From the NCBI GenBank assembly GCA_037439785.1, contig JBBIVJ010000016.1:27452-91451 (forward strand): a DNA stretch of 64,000 nt, written 5' to 3'. The notes beneath the pieces are model-generated. The model ran no database searches. It was not told the DNA's origin and saw only the letters and a list, made by a program, of their open reading frames with translations. This DNA comes from DSVZ01 sp037439785. GTDB lineage: Bacteria; Verrucomicrobiota; Verrucomicrobiia; Limisphaerales; J093. Below are positions 1 through 11,800 of this stretch, piece by piece. The position numbers were made by a program, and so were the translations under genes. Position 1 is the stretch's first letter. The number at the start of each line of letters is the position of its first letter.

Positions 1-105
1 TTACCTCCGCTTGAAGGACCGGTGCGGTCTTGGGCGCGCACCCGAAACCGGAGCTTGGAGTGCGAACAAACTGGAAATCGCTGGGGCGAGACCGTTTGCC
101 GCAAA

Positions 106-549
106 TCACCGGCCCTCCAGCGCGTTCACCCACCAGAGCGGGGCCTCGCCGGCGGTCGGGTCGTGGCGGTAGGTCTCCCCGCGCTTGTAGAGCGTGGCGG
201 CGCGGATCAGGTAGTCCAGCGGGATGGGGTGGGGACCCTCCGGCCAGGGCTGCCCCCGCTTCCACGCGGCGTCGTAGGCCACCATCTCCTCCAGGGTGAT
301 GCGGTGGTCGGGCGGGTTGAAGTCCGCCGGATGACGCGGCGCGGCAGCCGGGTCGCCGGTCAGCGTGGCGGGGTTGCTGGTCACCTGGCCGGCACTGTTG
401 CTGACCACCACGGTATAGTTGCCGGCGTCGCCGGACTGGACGTTGTTCCGACTGCGCGTGGCCCCGGTTTGCCCGGCCAAGGGCTGGCCGTTCTTGCGCC
501 ACTGGTAACTCAGCGGCGGCGTGCCGGTGGCCAGGTTTGTGCCGCGATA
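106..549 (-). pseudogene. 3' remnant of an Ig-domain secreted protein gene
   Basis: The reading frame ends in a TGA at 106-108 and codes for the second half of an immunoglobulin-like domain (ATGTPPLSYQWRKNG, then GNYTVVVSNSAG), followed by a C-terminal module (RITLEEMVAYDAAW, HPIPLDYLIRAATLYK, PLWWVNALEGR). That tail resembles C-terminal modules of secreted Verrucomicrobia proteins. The first half of the Ig fold, any further Ig domains and the signal peptide are missing. Upstream of about 549 the sequence turns AT-richer and belongs to the DruA-like island, so the gene looks cut by its arrival. The Ig hairpin also reads ATRSRNNVQ where ATLTLNNVQ is usual, consistent with decay. The 5' half is not found on the other side of the island within this window. 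Confidence 0.6.
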
Positions 550-598
550 CCGAGTAAGCGCGCTTGAATTGGCAGACAACTTATTGTTGTATGCTCAA

Positions 599-1741
599 GT
601 GCCGCCCGCAACTGCAACGGAGTCGAAGCTTCGATCGGCGATTCGGCGCTCGCTGAAGGCCCAGGGGTTCCGAATCGAGGGAAGGCGGGTGACTTTCCGG
701 GGACGCCGCAACAAGCAGAGCATCCGGAGACGGCATCTTCGGGCGGTCGAAAAGCAAATTGACCGGGCGAGGGGCGTTCTCCAACCCCACGAGGACGATT
801 TGCTGGCTTTCGTGGCGTCCGGGGCCGAGGTGGAACCCGAACGCATTGCTCCGCGCCTCCTGCAGGTCGAGCCGGGCACCGTCGAGTCGAAGCTTTTCCG
901 ATATGCCTGCCTCCACTGGAGCATCCCGGTATCCGATGGCTATGGGCGCCGCCTGCGTTTTTTGATTTTCGACGATCACAACGGCAAGCTTTTGGGACTG
1001 TTTGGGCTGGGGGACCCGGTCTATTCCACCAAAGCCCGGGATGAATGGGTGGGCTGGAGCGCCGGGGCCAAAGCGGCCCGCCTTTATCACGTCCTGGACG
1101 CCTACGTGTTGGGGGCCGTGCCACCGTATTCGCGGTTGCTGGGCGGAAAACTGGTGGCCCTTGCCGCCGTGTGCAATGAAGTGCGGGCGGCCTTCGAGAG
1201 GCGGTATGCTGAGCGGCCGTCGCTGATTTCCGGTAAGAGGCGCGAGCCGCATCTGGCCCTCGTGACCACCGCCTCCGCCCTGGGTCGCTCCTCTCTCTAC
1301 AACCGCGTGAAGTACGGGAACCGGCTGGTCTTTCAGAGCGTCGGGTTCACCGGCGGATGGGGCGAGTTTCATTTTTCCGACGGGGTGTACGAAGCCCTGT
1401 CCGCCTTCGCTCGCCAGCAGTGTGTCCCGACGGCCAAACAGGAGCGGTGGGGCCGCGGGTTCAGGAACAGGCGCGAGTTGGTCCGCAAGGCGCTGTCCAG
1501 GCTCGGATTCTCTGAAGACATGCTCAACCACGGGATTCAACGGGAGTTGTTCGTGGCCCCGCTGGCGGACAATGCCCGCGAATTTCTGCGCGGGGAGGCC
1601 GACGCGCCCCGGTATTTCGATCTTTCCTTCGCGGAAGCTGCCGGGTTCTGGAGGACGCGCTGGTTGCTGCCACGGGCGCAGCGTGACGGGTCGTTCGTGG
1701 AGTTTCGCCGGGAGCAGTGGCGACTTTGGAAGAGGGTCTGA
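599..1741 (+). CDS. DruA-like (DUF4338) protein
   Basis: The protein matches the DUF4338 family, to which DruA of the Druantia type I anti-phage system belongs. Diagnostic blocks, numbered from a possible upstream GTG at 521, are LFGLGDPVYSTKARDEWVGW (about 160-179), DAYVLGAVPPYSRLLGGKLV (193-212), the TTASALGRSSLYNR block (249-262), GGWGEFHF (278-285) and GIQRELFVAPLADN (338-351). The biochemical activity of the family is not known to me. The start is uncertain: the open frame reaches GTG 521, but that lies inside the disrupted Ig gene, so GTG 599, just before the conserved LRSAIRRSLKAQGF region, is preferred; TTG 584 or 587 are alternatives. No clear ribosome-binding site precedes any of them. 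The stop is one base from the nurA start, implying translational coupling. DUF4338 proteins also occur outside Druantia, so a defence role here rests on the neighbours. Confidence 0.85.
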   Translation: MPPATATESKLRSAIRRSLKAQGFRIEGRRVTFRGRRNKQSIRRRHLRAVEKQIDRARGVLQPHEDDLLAFVASGAEVEPERIAPRLLQVEPGTVESKLFRYACLHWSIPVSDGYGRRLRFLIFDDHNGKLLGLFGLGDPVYSTKARDEWVGWSAGAKAARLYHVLDAYVLGAVPPYSRLLGGKLVALAAVCNEVRAAFERRYAERPSLISGKRREPHLALVTTASALGRSSLYNRVKYGNRLVFQSVGFTGGWGEFHFSDGVYEALSAFARQQCVPTAKQERWGRGFRNRRELVRKALSRLGFSEDMLNHGIQRELFVAPLADNAREFLRGEADAPRYFDLSFAEAAGFWRTRWLLPRAQRDGSFVEFRREQWRLWKRV

Positions 1742-1742
1742 G

Positions 1743-2894
1743 ATGGAAGACCAGGTTCCATGCCCGTTCGTTGACCTGCCGGCCGCGCTGGTGGAAGAGG
1801 TATTGCAGCGAACTGAAAGCGTGGGGCGGAGCTTGCTACATTCGTTTGAACATGTCCGCAACAAACGCACCTCCTTTCGTGCCCAGTTGCAACAGATCGG
1901 AATGCTGCGCCGCGACACCGACCTGCCGTATCCCGACATCCCGACGACATGCGGGATTGATGGCTCCTACGCCGTGGAACGACTGCTGACGAACGACCTG
2001 GCTGCTGCCGCTGCGGTCGCAGTGGAAGGATTGACTCCGCCGTCGGAAAAAAGTCTCTGGGAGCAACCACACTACCAGGTCTTCGTTGAAGCCGAGGCGC
2101 ACAGCGAAGCCACCAACTCCATACTGCGGGGCCTGATGATGACGATGGAACTCGCACTTGCCGTAAAGGCCCCGCACGACGTCGTATTTCTGGACGGCTC
2201 GATTACGACGCCGGTCATTTACCTGAACCAATCCCTGATCCAGGCTGGCGAGGCTCCGGCACTGAACGTCAGCCGGCAACTGAACCAGCGAGGCCGAGCA
2301 GCACTGGCCGCATGCCTGGAAATTTTCCGCAGCGCTCGGGCCGACAAGTGCTGGGTCTTCTCCCCGAAATATTCGGCGAGGCGCGAAGTCGGCGACCGGC
2401 TCGGCTGGCCGGTTGCCTATGACGACCGAGGCCTGCTGACCATGCTTTTGGAGCCCGGGGAGTTCACGGACCCGGTGGGACTGACGAGGCCCGATTCCGA
2501 GTGGCATATCCACACCAGTTCGCTCCCAGATGAGCACCGAGAGGAAGCAAAGTGCCTTGAAGAGCGCATCGTTCAAGCTCTTCATGGGGGCGTCGTTCTC
2601 TACTACAAACCTCACGCTTGGATGCCAGCCTTGCGCTTAGAGGTGAATCAAGCCGTGGCGGAAAATCCGGCTCGACTGGCGGTGTTGTTGCAAGGAACCA
2701 AGCATCAATGCGGCACTCCGGCGATTCTCGAACCGTTCCCCTTATACATGGCGGACCGGATGGTGAAGTCGCTCGCCCGCGCTGTCCCGGCTTTCCGCCA
2801 GTCGGCCACGCAGCGAGTCGCAGAGAATTACACTGGTAATCTGGACGATGTTTTCTATGGGATGTACGGCTTCCGGACCGACGCGGGCCGATAG
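1743..2894 (+). CDS. nurA: NurA-family nuclease
   Basis: The 383-residue protein has the layout of NurA, the 5'-3' nuclease that works with the HerA translocase in archaeal DNA end resection and in several bacterial phage-defence pairs. The first metal-binding motif is GIDGSY (about 71-76, Asp73). The second acidic motif is VVFLDGSIT (147-155, Asp151), preceded by a helix carrying a conserved-looking Glu (LMMTMELAL). The C-terminal block PFPLYMADRM matches the usual PYPL..AD element. No signal peptide or membrane segment is visible. It starts at ATG 1743, one base after the DruA-like stop, and ends 7 bases before herA. Immediate adjacency to herA strongly supports the call. Family similarity is low outside the motifs, so substrate preference cannot be read from sequence. 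Confidence 0.85.
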   Translation: MEDQVPCPFVDLPAALVEEVLQRTESVGRSLLHSFEHVRNKRTSFRAQLQQIGMLRRDTDLPYPDIPTTCGIDGSYAVERLLTNDLAAAAAVAVEGLTPPSEKSLWEQPHYQVFVEAEAHSEATNSILRGLMMTMELALAVKAPHDVVFLDGSITTPVIYLNQSLIQAGEAPALNVSRQLNQRGRAALAACLEIFRSARADKCWVFSPKYSARREVGDRLGWPVAYDDRGLLTMLLEPGEFTDPVGLTRPDSEWHIHTSSLPDEHREEAKCLEERIVQALHGGVVLYYKPHAWMPALRLEVNQAVAENPARLAVLLQGTKHQCGTPAILEPFPLYMADRMVKSLARAVPAFRQSATQRVAENYTGNLDDVFYGMYGFRTDAGR

Positions 2895-2901
2895 ACGATC
2901 C

Positions 2902-4662
<1,761 letters not shown>

Positions 4663-4734
4663 CGCTGCGCGGTGGCGGGGGCAGCCGGGAAGTCGCACCT
4701 GCCCAATAAGCCTGACGGATGTGGCGTGAGGCGC

Positions 4735-5064
4735 TCACTGCCCCTTGAACATCCTCTGGGGGTGGTATTGCAGAAATTCCCGATTCGGCGGAGCGGCTTC
4801 TTGCGGCAGCGAGAGCGGTTTTCCGGAATGAACGACAAAAGCCTGCTCGAGGGCAGGCTGCGGAAGGTAGGCTTTAAGTTGCCGGCTTAAGACCAGCCGG
4901 AACTCGTTGTCGAAAGTGATGAGGCCTTGGTCAAAGGCCACATCGTGGAGGCGAGACAGGCACAGACCGGTCTGCGGATTCAAACTTACGTCCGAGCCCT
5001 CGCTCCAAAGGAGAATGTGGCCTGCGACCAGCAGATGTCGGACTCGACTATTTGAAAGACTTGT
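4735..5064 (-). pseudogene. C-terminal remnant of an HNH_2-type endonuclease
   Basis: Read on the minus strand, the last roughly 105 codons match the C-terminal half of HNH_2-type endonucleases: LLVAGHILLWSEG, LNPQTGLCLSRLHD, FDQGLITFDNEFRLVLS and SGKPLSLPQEAAPP. The His of AGHI, the Asn of LNPQTG and the His of RLHD are in place. Everything upstream of SNSRVRHLL (about 5064) is GC-rich sequence without homology to the family, although the frame stays open to 5802. The N-terminal half and start are gone, so it is probably inactive. It is convergent with herA, 72 bases apart. It may be a leftover of a restriction or McrA-like gene from the same island. Confidence 0.7.
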
Positions 5065-5104
5065 AAAACAGCAGCGCCCGCCCGCTCCGCCAGAACAGCC
5101 GGGG

Positions 5105-5245
5105 CTACACCCGCGCCCCGACCAGCACGTCCAGCAAGCCGTCGCCGTTGACGTCCCCTGCCGGCACGGCAAAGCCGAACGGGCCGGCCGGCAGATCATT
5201 CTGGAGGGACCAGACGCCCTCGGCGGCCGCGCCCAGGCCCAGCCC
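5105..5245 (-). pseudogene. Terminal fragment of an FG-GAP/VCBS repeat protein
   Basis: About 46 codons before a TAG at 5105-5107 read EGVWSLQNDLPAGPFGFAV followed by AGDVNGDGLLDVLVGARV, the calcium-binding DxNGDGxxD core of FG-GAP/VCBS beta-propeller repeats seen in secreted proteins. Upstream the frame continues, but the residues become arginine- and proline-rich intergenic-type sequence with no repeat structure. I read it as the 3' end of a lost secreted-protein gene, perhaps removed in the same rearrangement that placed the HNH fragment next to it. Confidence 0.45.
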
Positions 5246-5602
5246 CAGGCTCGCAAAGGTCCGGAGCAGGCAGCGCCACTGTGCCGGCAACCGGGCAGCC
5301 GGGAAACGCCCCCCAACCGCACGCGCCCTGACCGGACAGGACCGGCGGTCCCTCGATTCCCCCCGGCTGGGCATCTGGCGGCGGTTGCGCATGGGAAGTG
5401 TTGGGGGAATAAAGGGGCCGCCCCCGCCGTTGTCAACTTGGCCGGGGAGAAGCCCAATGCTTCGCCCGCGGGCGGCTTCCTTGAGTCCGGTTTCCGAAGC
5501 TGGAGAGCACGCCCGGCCGTGGGTGTTGCCGGACGTGCCTCGCGGCCAGTCCTTCGAGGGCTCAGCTCGCAGGCTGAAGGGCACGCGATTGGGGGCGCCC
5601 GG

Positions 5603-5627
5603 GGTTTTCCGCGCGGCGCGGAAAACC
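5603..5627. repeat. Perfect 12-bp hairpin in intergenic DNA
   Basis: ggttttccgcgc at 5603-5614 and its exact reverse complement at 5616-5627 are separated by one base. It lies 250 bases beyond the end of the subtilase gene, in a 630-base stretch (5246-5875) with no credible gene. There is no U-tract in either direction, so an intrinsic terminator is not obvious. Confidence 0.6.
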
Positions 5628-5655
5628 GCGCCCGAGGCGGGCGCGCTCCCGGTGG

Positions 5656-5793
5656 AGCTTCGGAGTTCGGGTTGAGTCCGGCCGGCTGGCCACCGCAGGC
5701 CAGAGGCCTGCACCACAAGGAGGAGGTCGAAGGTCGGTGGCCGGCTGCACCGCTCGCTGGCCGGAGCCGGCACAAAACTGAAACTCCGAAGCT
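5656..5793. repeat. 138-bp element bounded by 12-bp inverted repeats
   Basis: agcttcggagtt at 5656-5667 is matched exactly in inverse orientation by aactccgaagct at 5782-5793. Inside lies a second palindrome, gcaggccagaggcctgc (5695-5711), followed by accaca; this is the inverted counterpart of repeats at 63490-63693. TTCGGA-rich strings like the ends also occur at the window's right edge (about 63980-64000) and in the gspG leader (32514-32553). It could be a small non-autonomous mobile element or nested palindromic repeats. No target duplication is obvious. Confidence 0.45.
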
Positions 5794-5853
5794 CCGAAAC
5801 ACCGGGCTGCTGGCGCCACAGTCTTCCGGCGGGTCCTGTCGGTCGAGGCCGGA

Positions 5854-5872
5854 GCCGGGGTAAAACCCCGGC
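5854..5872 (-). terminator. Terminator-like hairpin after the giant subtilase
   Basis: gccgggg (5854-5860) and ccccggc (5866-5872) form a 7-bp GC-only stem around a taaaa loop, 3 bases beyond the subtilase stop. No T-tract follows on the minus strand, so it may stabilise the message end rather than terminate on its own. Confidence 0.4.
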
Positions 5873-5875
5873 CGT

Positions 5876-8800
5876 TCAGGGCAGGAGCAGGAGCCGGTAA
5901 ATCTTGAACGGCGCCGGCCCGCCGGTCTGCGAACCGTCGTCGAAGAAGTGGTAGTTGCCGTCGGCGGACGTGATCTCTCCCGCCACGACCTGCCACGGGA
6001 TGGGCCCCGCGGGCGGGAGGGTGGTGGCGTACTGGACCTGGAAACGCAGGCCGGGCGGGGCGGTCCAGCGGATGGTGACGCCCGCCGCGTCCACCTCGAC
6101 CAGCGGGTTGAGGCGGATTTCGCCGGTGGCCTCCAGGGGCAGGCTGACCACGCGCACCTCGTAGGTGACCGAGAACAGCGAGTTGTTGAAAACGCCCAGG
6201 TACCACGGTCCCGGCGCGAGCGGCACCGGCACCATGGCGGGGTCCACCGTCACCGTGTCGGGAAGCAGGTCGGGGTTGACGCTGAAGTAGTCGAAGGTGG
6301 AGAGGTCGGGCAAATCACCGCGCCGGACCAGGAGGTCGGCGTTTTCATTCAGCGGGCGGACCTCGAAGGTGACGTTCGTGGCCGCCGGCGGCACGTTGAA
6401 GGTGAAGTAATCGAGCGTCGGTGTGGCGCCGGGTTCGTCCGCGGCGAGGGTGATCCGCAGCGGTACGTTGTTAGCCAGGGCCCGGACGATCGACCCGACG
6501 GGCGGGTAGGAGGCGGTGATGCCGAAGGAGACGGGATTGACCTCGAGGTTGTACACGGCCAGAAACCAATCGCCCACCAGGCTGGGACGGGTGTCGTTGG
6601 TCCGGATGACCAGCCGGGCCGGCAGGTCGGGAGCGCCGCGATCGAGGAAATCGAAGTCGCGTCGTGACGGCTTGTCCCCGAGCCGGGCCAGCAGTTCCGC
6701 CCGGCCGCTCAGCTCGGTCAGGTCGAACTGCACGGCGGGTCGCGGGCCCACGGCGGTGAAGCGGAAGAACAGGCGGCTCAGTTCGCCGGGCGCCACGGAC
6801 TCGAAGACCTTCACCCCTTCCTGCAGATCAAGGACGCGGTCGGTGACATTGGTGTATTCGAGGACGCGGATGCGGTAGGTGACCGCCTGGGTGTGGACGT
6901 TCTGCACGCCCAGGTACCAGGTGCCGGCGCTCAACGGCACGGGCAGGGAGTCCTGGGTGACGAGAAGGATTTCGGGCTCGGTGCCGGGGTTGAGGCTGGC
7001 GTAATCGAAGACCTGGGGCGTGGGCAGGGGATCGGGCACCGGCGCGGCCTTGCGGAGGTAGAGGTGGACGTCGCCATTGGTGGGATAGAGCTCGAAGGAG
7101 GCCGCCACGGCGCTGGTGCTGACCACGTACTTGAAGTACTGGAGCGCGCTGCCGGCAGGGATGTTGGTCAACAGGGTCTGTCCCGGCGCCAGCTGGGGCA
7201 CGCCGGGGACGTCCCCGGTCAGGCGGTCAAAGTCCACCTGGAGGGTGAAGTCGGTGGTAGCGGTGCGGTTGGTCAGGGCCAGGAAATACCGCCGGCCGGG
7301 CTGGAGGGTGGGCCGGGCGCCCGCGGCCACGGGCTGACGGCCGGCATCCAGAATCTGGAGGCCGTTGGTGAAGAGGACGGCGTGGGCGTCAGTGACGTTG
7401 GTGAGGAGGAGGTGATCCTCGGCGGAGTTGCCGTAGGTGGGAAGACCCAGTTGGTTGAACCACAAGTCCAGGCCGCTGGTGGCGCGCAGGCTGTTGGTGG
7501 CGCGGGTGGCCTCGGGCGGCACATCCACCAGGAAATACGCCGCCCGGCCCGCGGGCAGGGAGTTGGTGTAAGGCACGCCGTTGGTGAGGCGGATGGCGGG
7601 GACGGCCACCGGGGCGAAAGTGAACTGGAGCTGCCAGCGCAGGAAGGCCCGGTCCAGGTCGTTGGTGGCGCCCACGCGGCGGTCCACCACCTCGAGTTTC
7701 CACTCGCCCAGGGCGCTCTGGCCGATGAAGGGCTTGAGCGGCTCCTCGGGCAGGAAGGTGGTGGCGGGCAGCTCGAGCAGGGCCAAGGTGTCCAGCATGG
7801 CCCCCGGTTCGAGGCCGGACACTTCGATCAGGGTGTTGGTGGAGAGGGCCTGGAAGGTCAGGCCGTTGGTCTGCCAGTAGGGCTCGGAGATGAACAGCGC
7901 CGTGGCCCCGCCGGCGAGGCGGATTTGCGTCTGCGGCCGGCCCGGCGGGCGGGCCTTGCCGAGCGAATCGAGGAGGTAGATGGAGCGGATTTCCTCCGCC
8001 TCGAGGGCGCGACGGTACAAGGTGACTTCATCCAGGCGGCCCTGGAAGGTGCTCCGGCCCACGAACAGGGCACCGGTATTCACGGCGTTGCTCAGGGAGC
8101 CGGTGATCACCTTGACGCGGCGCTGCTCGCCGTCCACGTAGAGGCCGAGTTCGACCTGGTTGGAGGGCATCTGGCGGTAGGTGGCGGCCACGTGGTGAAA
8201 CACACCGACCGACGGCGGCGGCGCCAGGCGCACGCCCTCGATGCCACTGGCCAGGTCGGAGCCCCCGCCAACCACGGTGGGATCGTTGAAGCCGGCATCC
8301 AAGCCGACGTCCGAGAGGTCCACGCGGAAATTCTGCGCCAGCCCACCGACCTTGTAGATCAGGCTGCTGCCCAGCGGCGGGTAGCTGTCCGAGTGATACC
8401 AGAACTCGAGGGTCAGTTGGTCGGCAAAATCCAGGGTGGGGCTGTCGGGCACGCGCATGTAGCCGGCATTGGTGAGGCCAAAGGCGTCCCCCACCTTGCC
8501 CGGCAGGTAGCCCAGACCGGCGAAGGCGATGCCGTGGTGGGTCCCCACCAGGTCGGTGGTGTTGAAGTCGCCGTCCCACCAGCTCACCGCGTCCGCGGGC
8601 AGGGGCTGGAGCCGGTGCGCCCATAGCAGGCGGTAAGTGCGTCCCGGCAGGGTGGTCAGGTTGGTGACCAGCGTGCCGTCGCGCAGGACCAGGAGGTTGG
8701 TGCCGGTGTGTGCCAGTTCGGGCGCCCGCAACACCGCCGGCCGGCCGCCGGTGACCGTCCAGCCGTCGAAGACCTGGGTGTTGGTCAGGAGGGTGACGGC

Positions 8801-11800
8801 CCCGCCCACGGCCCCCTCGAATCCGCTGATGAAGCGGTTGGTCGAGCGGCCGGTCGGCGCGGTGTCCGGCTCGGCGAACTTGATCGGGATGACCGTGCGA
8901 TTGGTGTCGTCGGTCAACGTCAGGTACACCGTGTTGGTGAGGAAGCCGTTGGTGCGGATGAGCCCCTGGACGGCGGCTTCGAGGACGTGGTTCGAGCCGG
9001 CGCGGTCGCGCAGGTTGACGTAGAGGCGGCCGAAGGGGGCGTTGGTGTCGCTGCCCGGCCGGAAGCCGAACTCGACGCCCAGGCGGTTGGTGCCGTCGCC
9101 CCAAGCGGCCAGGACACGGTTGGTGCTCAGGTCGGCGGGATTGACCCAGGCATCGAGGGTGAAGCCGTCACCCAGGCCCACATCCAGCCTGGACTGGTTG
9201 GTGATGACCACGCGGTCGCCCTCCGCGGCGAAGTCCAGGGCCAGGCCGAAGCGGCCGGGGACAAAGGTCGGGCCCTCGATGCGGGCGGGGTTGTTGGTCT
9301 GGGTGTCGTCGCCGTGGCCGTCGAAACTCCAGCGGCTGACCAGGGCGTTGGTGGGTTTGGCTGCACCGCCGAACAGGTAAATGCCCAGCAGCTCCGGCGC
9401 GCTGAGCGCCCGCGCGTAGAGGTCCACCTCGTCCAACTGGCCGAGGTACTGGGCGGGGTCGCCGCCGGCCAGCGGGGCCCGCCCCAGAAACAGCCGGTCG
9501 CGCGTGTCCGGCACGATGGGGCCCAGGTCGCGCTGCGCCTGGACGGTGCCGTCCAGGTAGAGGGTGGCCCGGCCGACCCCGGCGTCGTAGGTCACGGCCA
9601 CGTGGTGGAAGTTGGTGGTGACCTCGTCGTAGCCGAGGGTGGTGCGGTTGGTGGCGCCGCGGTTTTCCAGCACGACGGTGCGAGTGCCCTGCGGGCTGAT
9701 GAGGTGGAAGGCCAGGTCGGACATCCGCGGGTGGCTGGCCCGCAAGCCCACGTTCACCTCCGCCACGGCGCGGGCATCGGCCACAAAGTTGGTGAACACC
9801 AGGCGCACATCGTCCCGGAAGGGGACGCTGCTGGTGGCGGTGACCTCGGCCTGCAGCCGCCCGGCCAGGTCGCGCTCGATCAGGGCGCGGATGTAGAAGG
9901 TGGTGGCCACGGCGTTGGGGTTGAAGACGCCGACGAAGTACCGCCCCGGCCGCAGCGGCGGCACGTCGGTGGGGCCCACGGTCAGCTCACCGGACGGCGG
10001 CGGGATGCGGGCGCTCTTGTCGAACTCGGTGAGGGTCGGGGGGAAGTCGTAGCGGACAAAGACGTCCACCGGCAGCGTCATCTGACTGAGCAGGATGCGG
10101 AGCAGCGAGGCGTCCGCGGGAACGTCCACGTAAAAGATGTCAAACTGGTTGGGCAGCAGGGTGACGAACGTCCCCCCCAGCAGGTCGCGGGCGGGGAACA
10201 GGCGCAGGCTCAGGGACTCGACCCGGCCGGTGTGGCCCAGTGCATTGTCCACCATCGTGAACTGCCACACGCCCTCGGCGCGGCTGCCGATGAAGTCCAC
10301 CAGGCTGCCGGGGCCGTCGGTGCGGCGGGCCAGCGGTTCGATGGCGTTGCCGGTGTCGTCATAGACCGCGCGGAACACGCCGTTGGAGGCCGGCGGGAGG
10401 GGGCTGTGGTTGTTCAATACGGCGAAGCGGCCCGCGTGGCTGAGGTTGCCCCAGAGGTCCCCGGCCTCCTCGTGGATGAAGTCCTGGTACACCAACACCC
10501 GGCCCACGGTCATCGGGTACACGCCCACGCCGAACATCAGGGCCGCGCCGGGGGCCTCCGGGGCGCCATCCGGAATGACCCGCGGCGCCGGCCGGGCATA
10601 CATGAGGTAGCTGCCGTCGGGCAGCAGGTTGCCAAAGGGCTGGTCGCTGGACAGGCCGATCAGACCGTACTCCGCGGTCATCTGGTCCTCGGCCTTGACG
10701 CCGACATAGAAGACCTCGCCAGGGGCGGCGTCCTCGAAGGCGACCATTTCGGTGCCGCCCCGGTCAAGGGAACGCGCGGCGGCGGCCAGCGCGGCGGGGT
10801 CGAGGTTCAGGAGGTTCGAGTTGCCCCGGCTGACGTACAGGTCAATGTCCCCTTCGCCGGCGGCGCGCGGCACGGAAAGGTTGGGCGGAGTGAAGGTCAG
10901 GAAGGCGACGTACGGTCCGAAGTTGGTTTCCCCGCCGGTGAGGTTCGGGTCGAAGGCGTTGGTGAAGACGTAGAAATGCCACTGGTTGGTGGTGCCGGCC
11001 GGGCCGCCGACCAGGGGTGAGTGGGCACCGGTGCGCTGGTAAAGCAGGGGCACGCCGTTGGTGATGAGGGTCAGTTCGGTGCGGTTGGTGGCCAGCAGGG
11101 GTTGGGGGGTGAATTTGAGGGCATTGGTGCCGCCCACCGACACCACCAGGGCATAGTCCTGGACGATGTCGTTGGTGTGGGCGGTGACGGCGTTGACGTT
11201 CACCCGCCGGGCGGTGACGTAGATCGTGTAGTTGGTGTCCAGCGGCCGGCGGAGAAAGACGTTCTCGACGTTGTTGACGCTGTCCCAGACCTGCTCGGCG
11301 AGGTTGGTGCTGGCCGGCGGGTTGTAGTCGCTGGAGGCCGGGATGTCGTTGCCGAGGAACAGCTCGCCGGTGACCCGGTTCGAGACCACCAGGTCCAGGT
11401 CGTTGACCAGCTTGATGGCGGCGGCCGGGTTGGCGGGCGGGTCGGTCCAGACCAGAGTAACCCGCAAATCCGACTGGAGAGCGTTGGTGGAAAGCTCCAG
11501 GTCGTAGGCGTGGGTCTGACCGGTGGCCAGGGCGTTGGTGGGGCTCTGGTCCACCCAGCGCACCGGCCACTGCTCGGGGTCGTCCAGGGCGTTGGTCAGG
11601 CCGGCGGGGAAGATGTTGGTGAGGGTGGGCAGCCCCCAACCCTGGTAATTGATCTGGGAGCGGACCTCGAGGTTGTACTGCGGGCCGAGCGAGCGGGCGC
11701 CATTGATGAGGAGCGCCTTCAGCAGGGCGGGGCTGTAGGACCGTTCCAGGCGCTGCTCGAAAAACTCCTGCATCAGGGCCAGCAGGCCGCTGACCGCCGC

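Noticed and set aside
599..1741. Full Druantia type I system
   Set aside because: Only a DruA-like gene is present; no DruB, DruC, DruD or DruE helicase gene exists in the window.
1422..1742. A longer NurA start, extending the frame upstream to 1422
   Set aside because: That segment overlaps 320 bases of the conserved DruA-like gene and translates to Arg/Ser/Gly-rich sequence without homology.
4735..5802. A 355-residue HNH protein spanning the whole open frame
   Set aside because: Only the C-terminal roughly 105 residues resemble HNH_2; the remainder is Arg/Pro/Gly-rich translation of repeat-bearing intergenic DNA.
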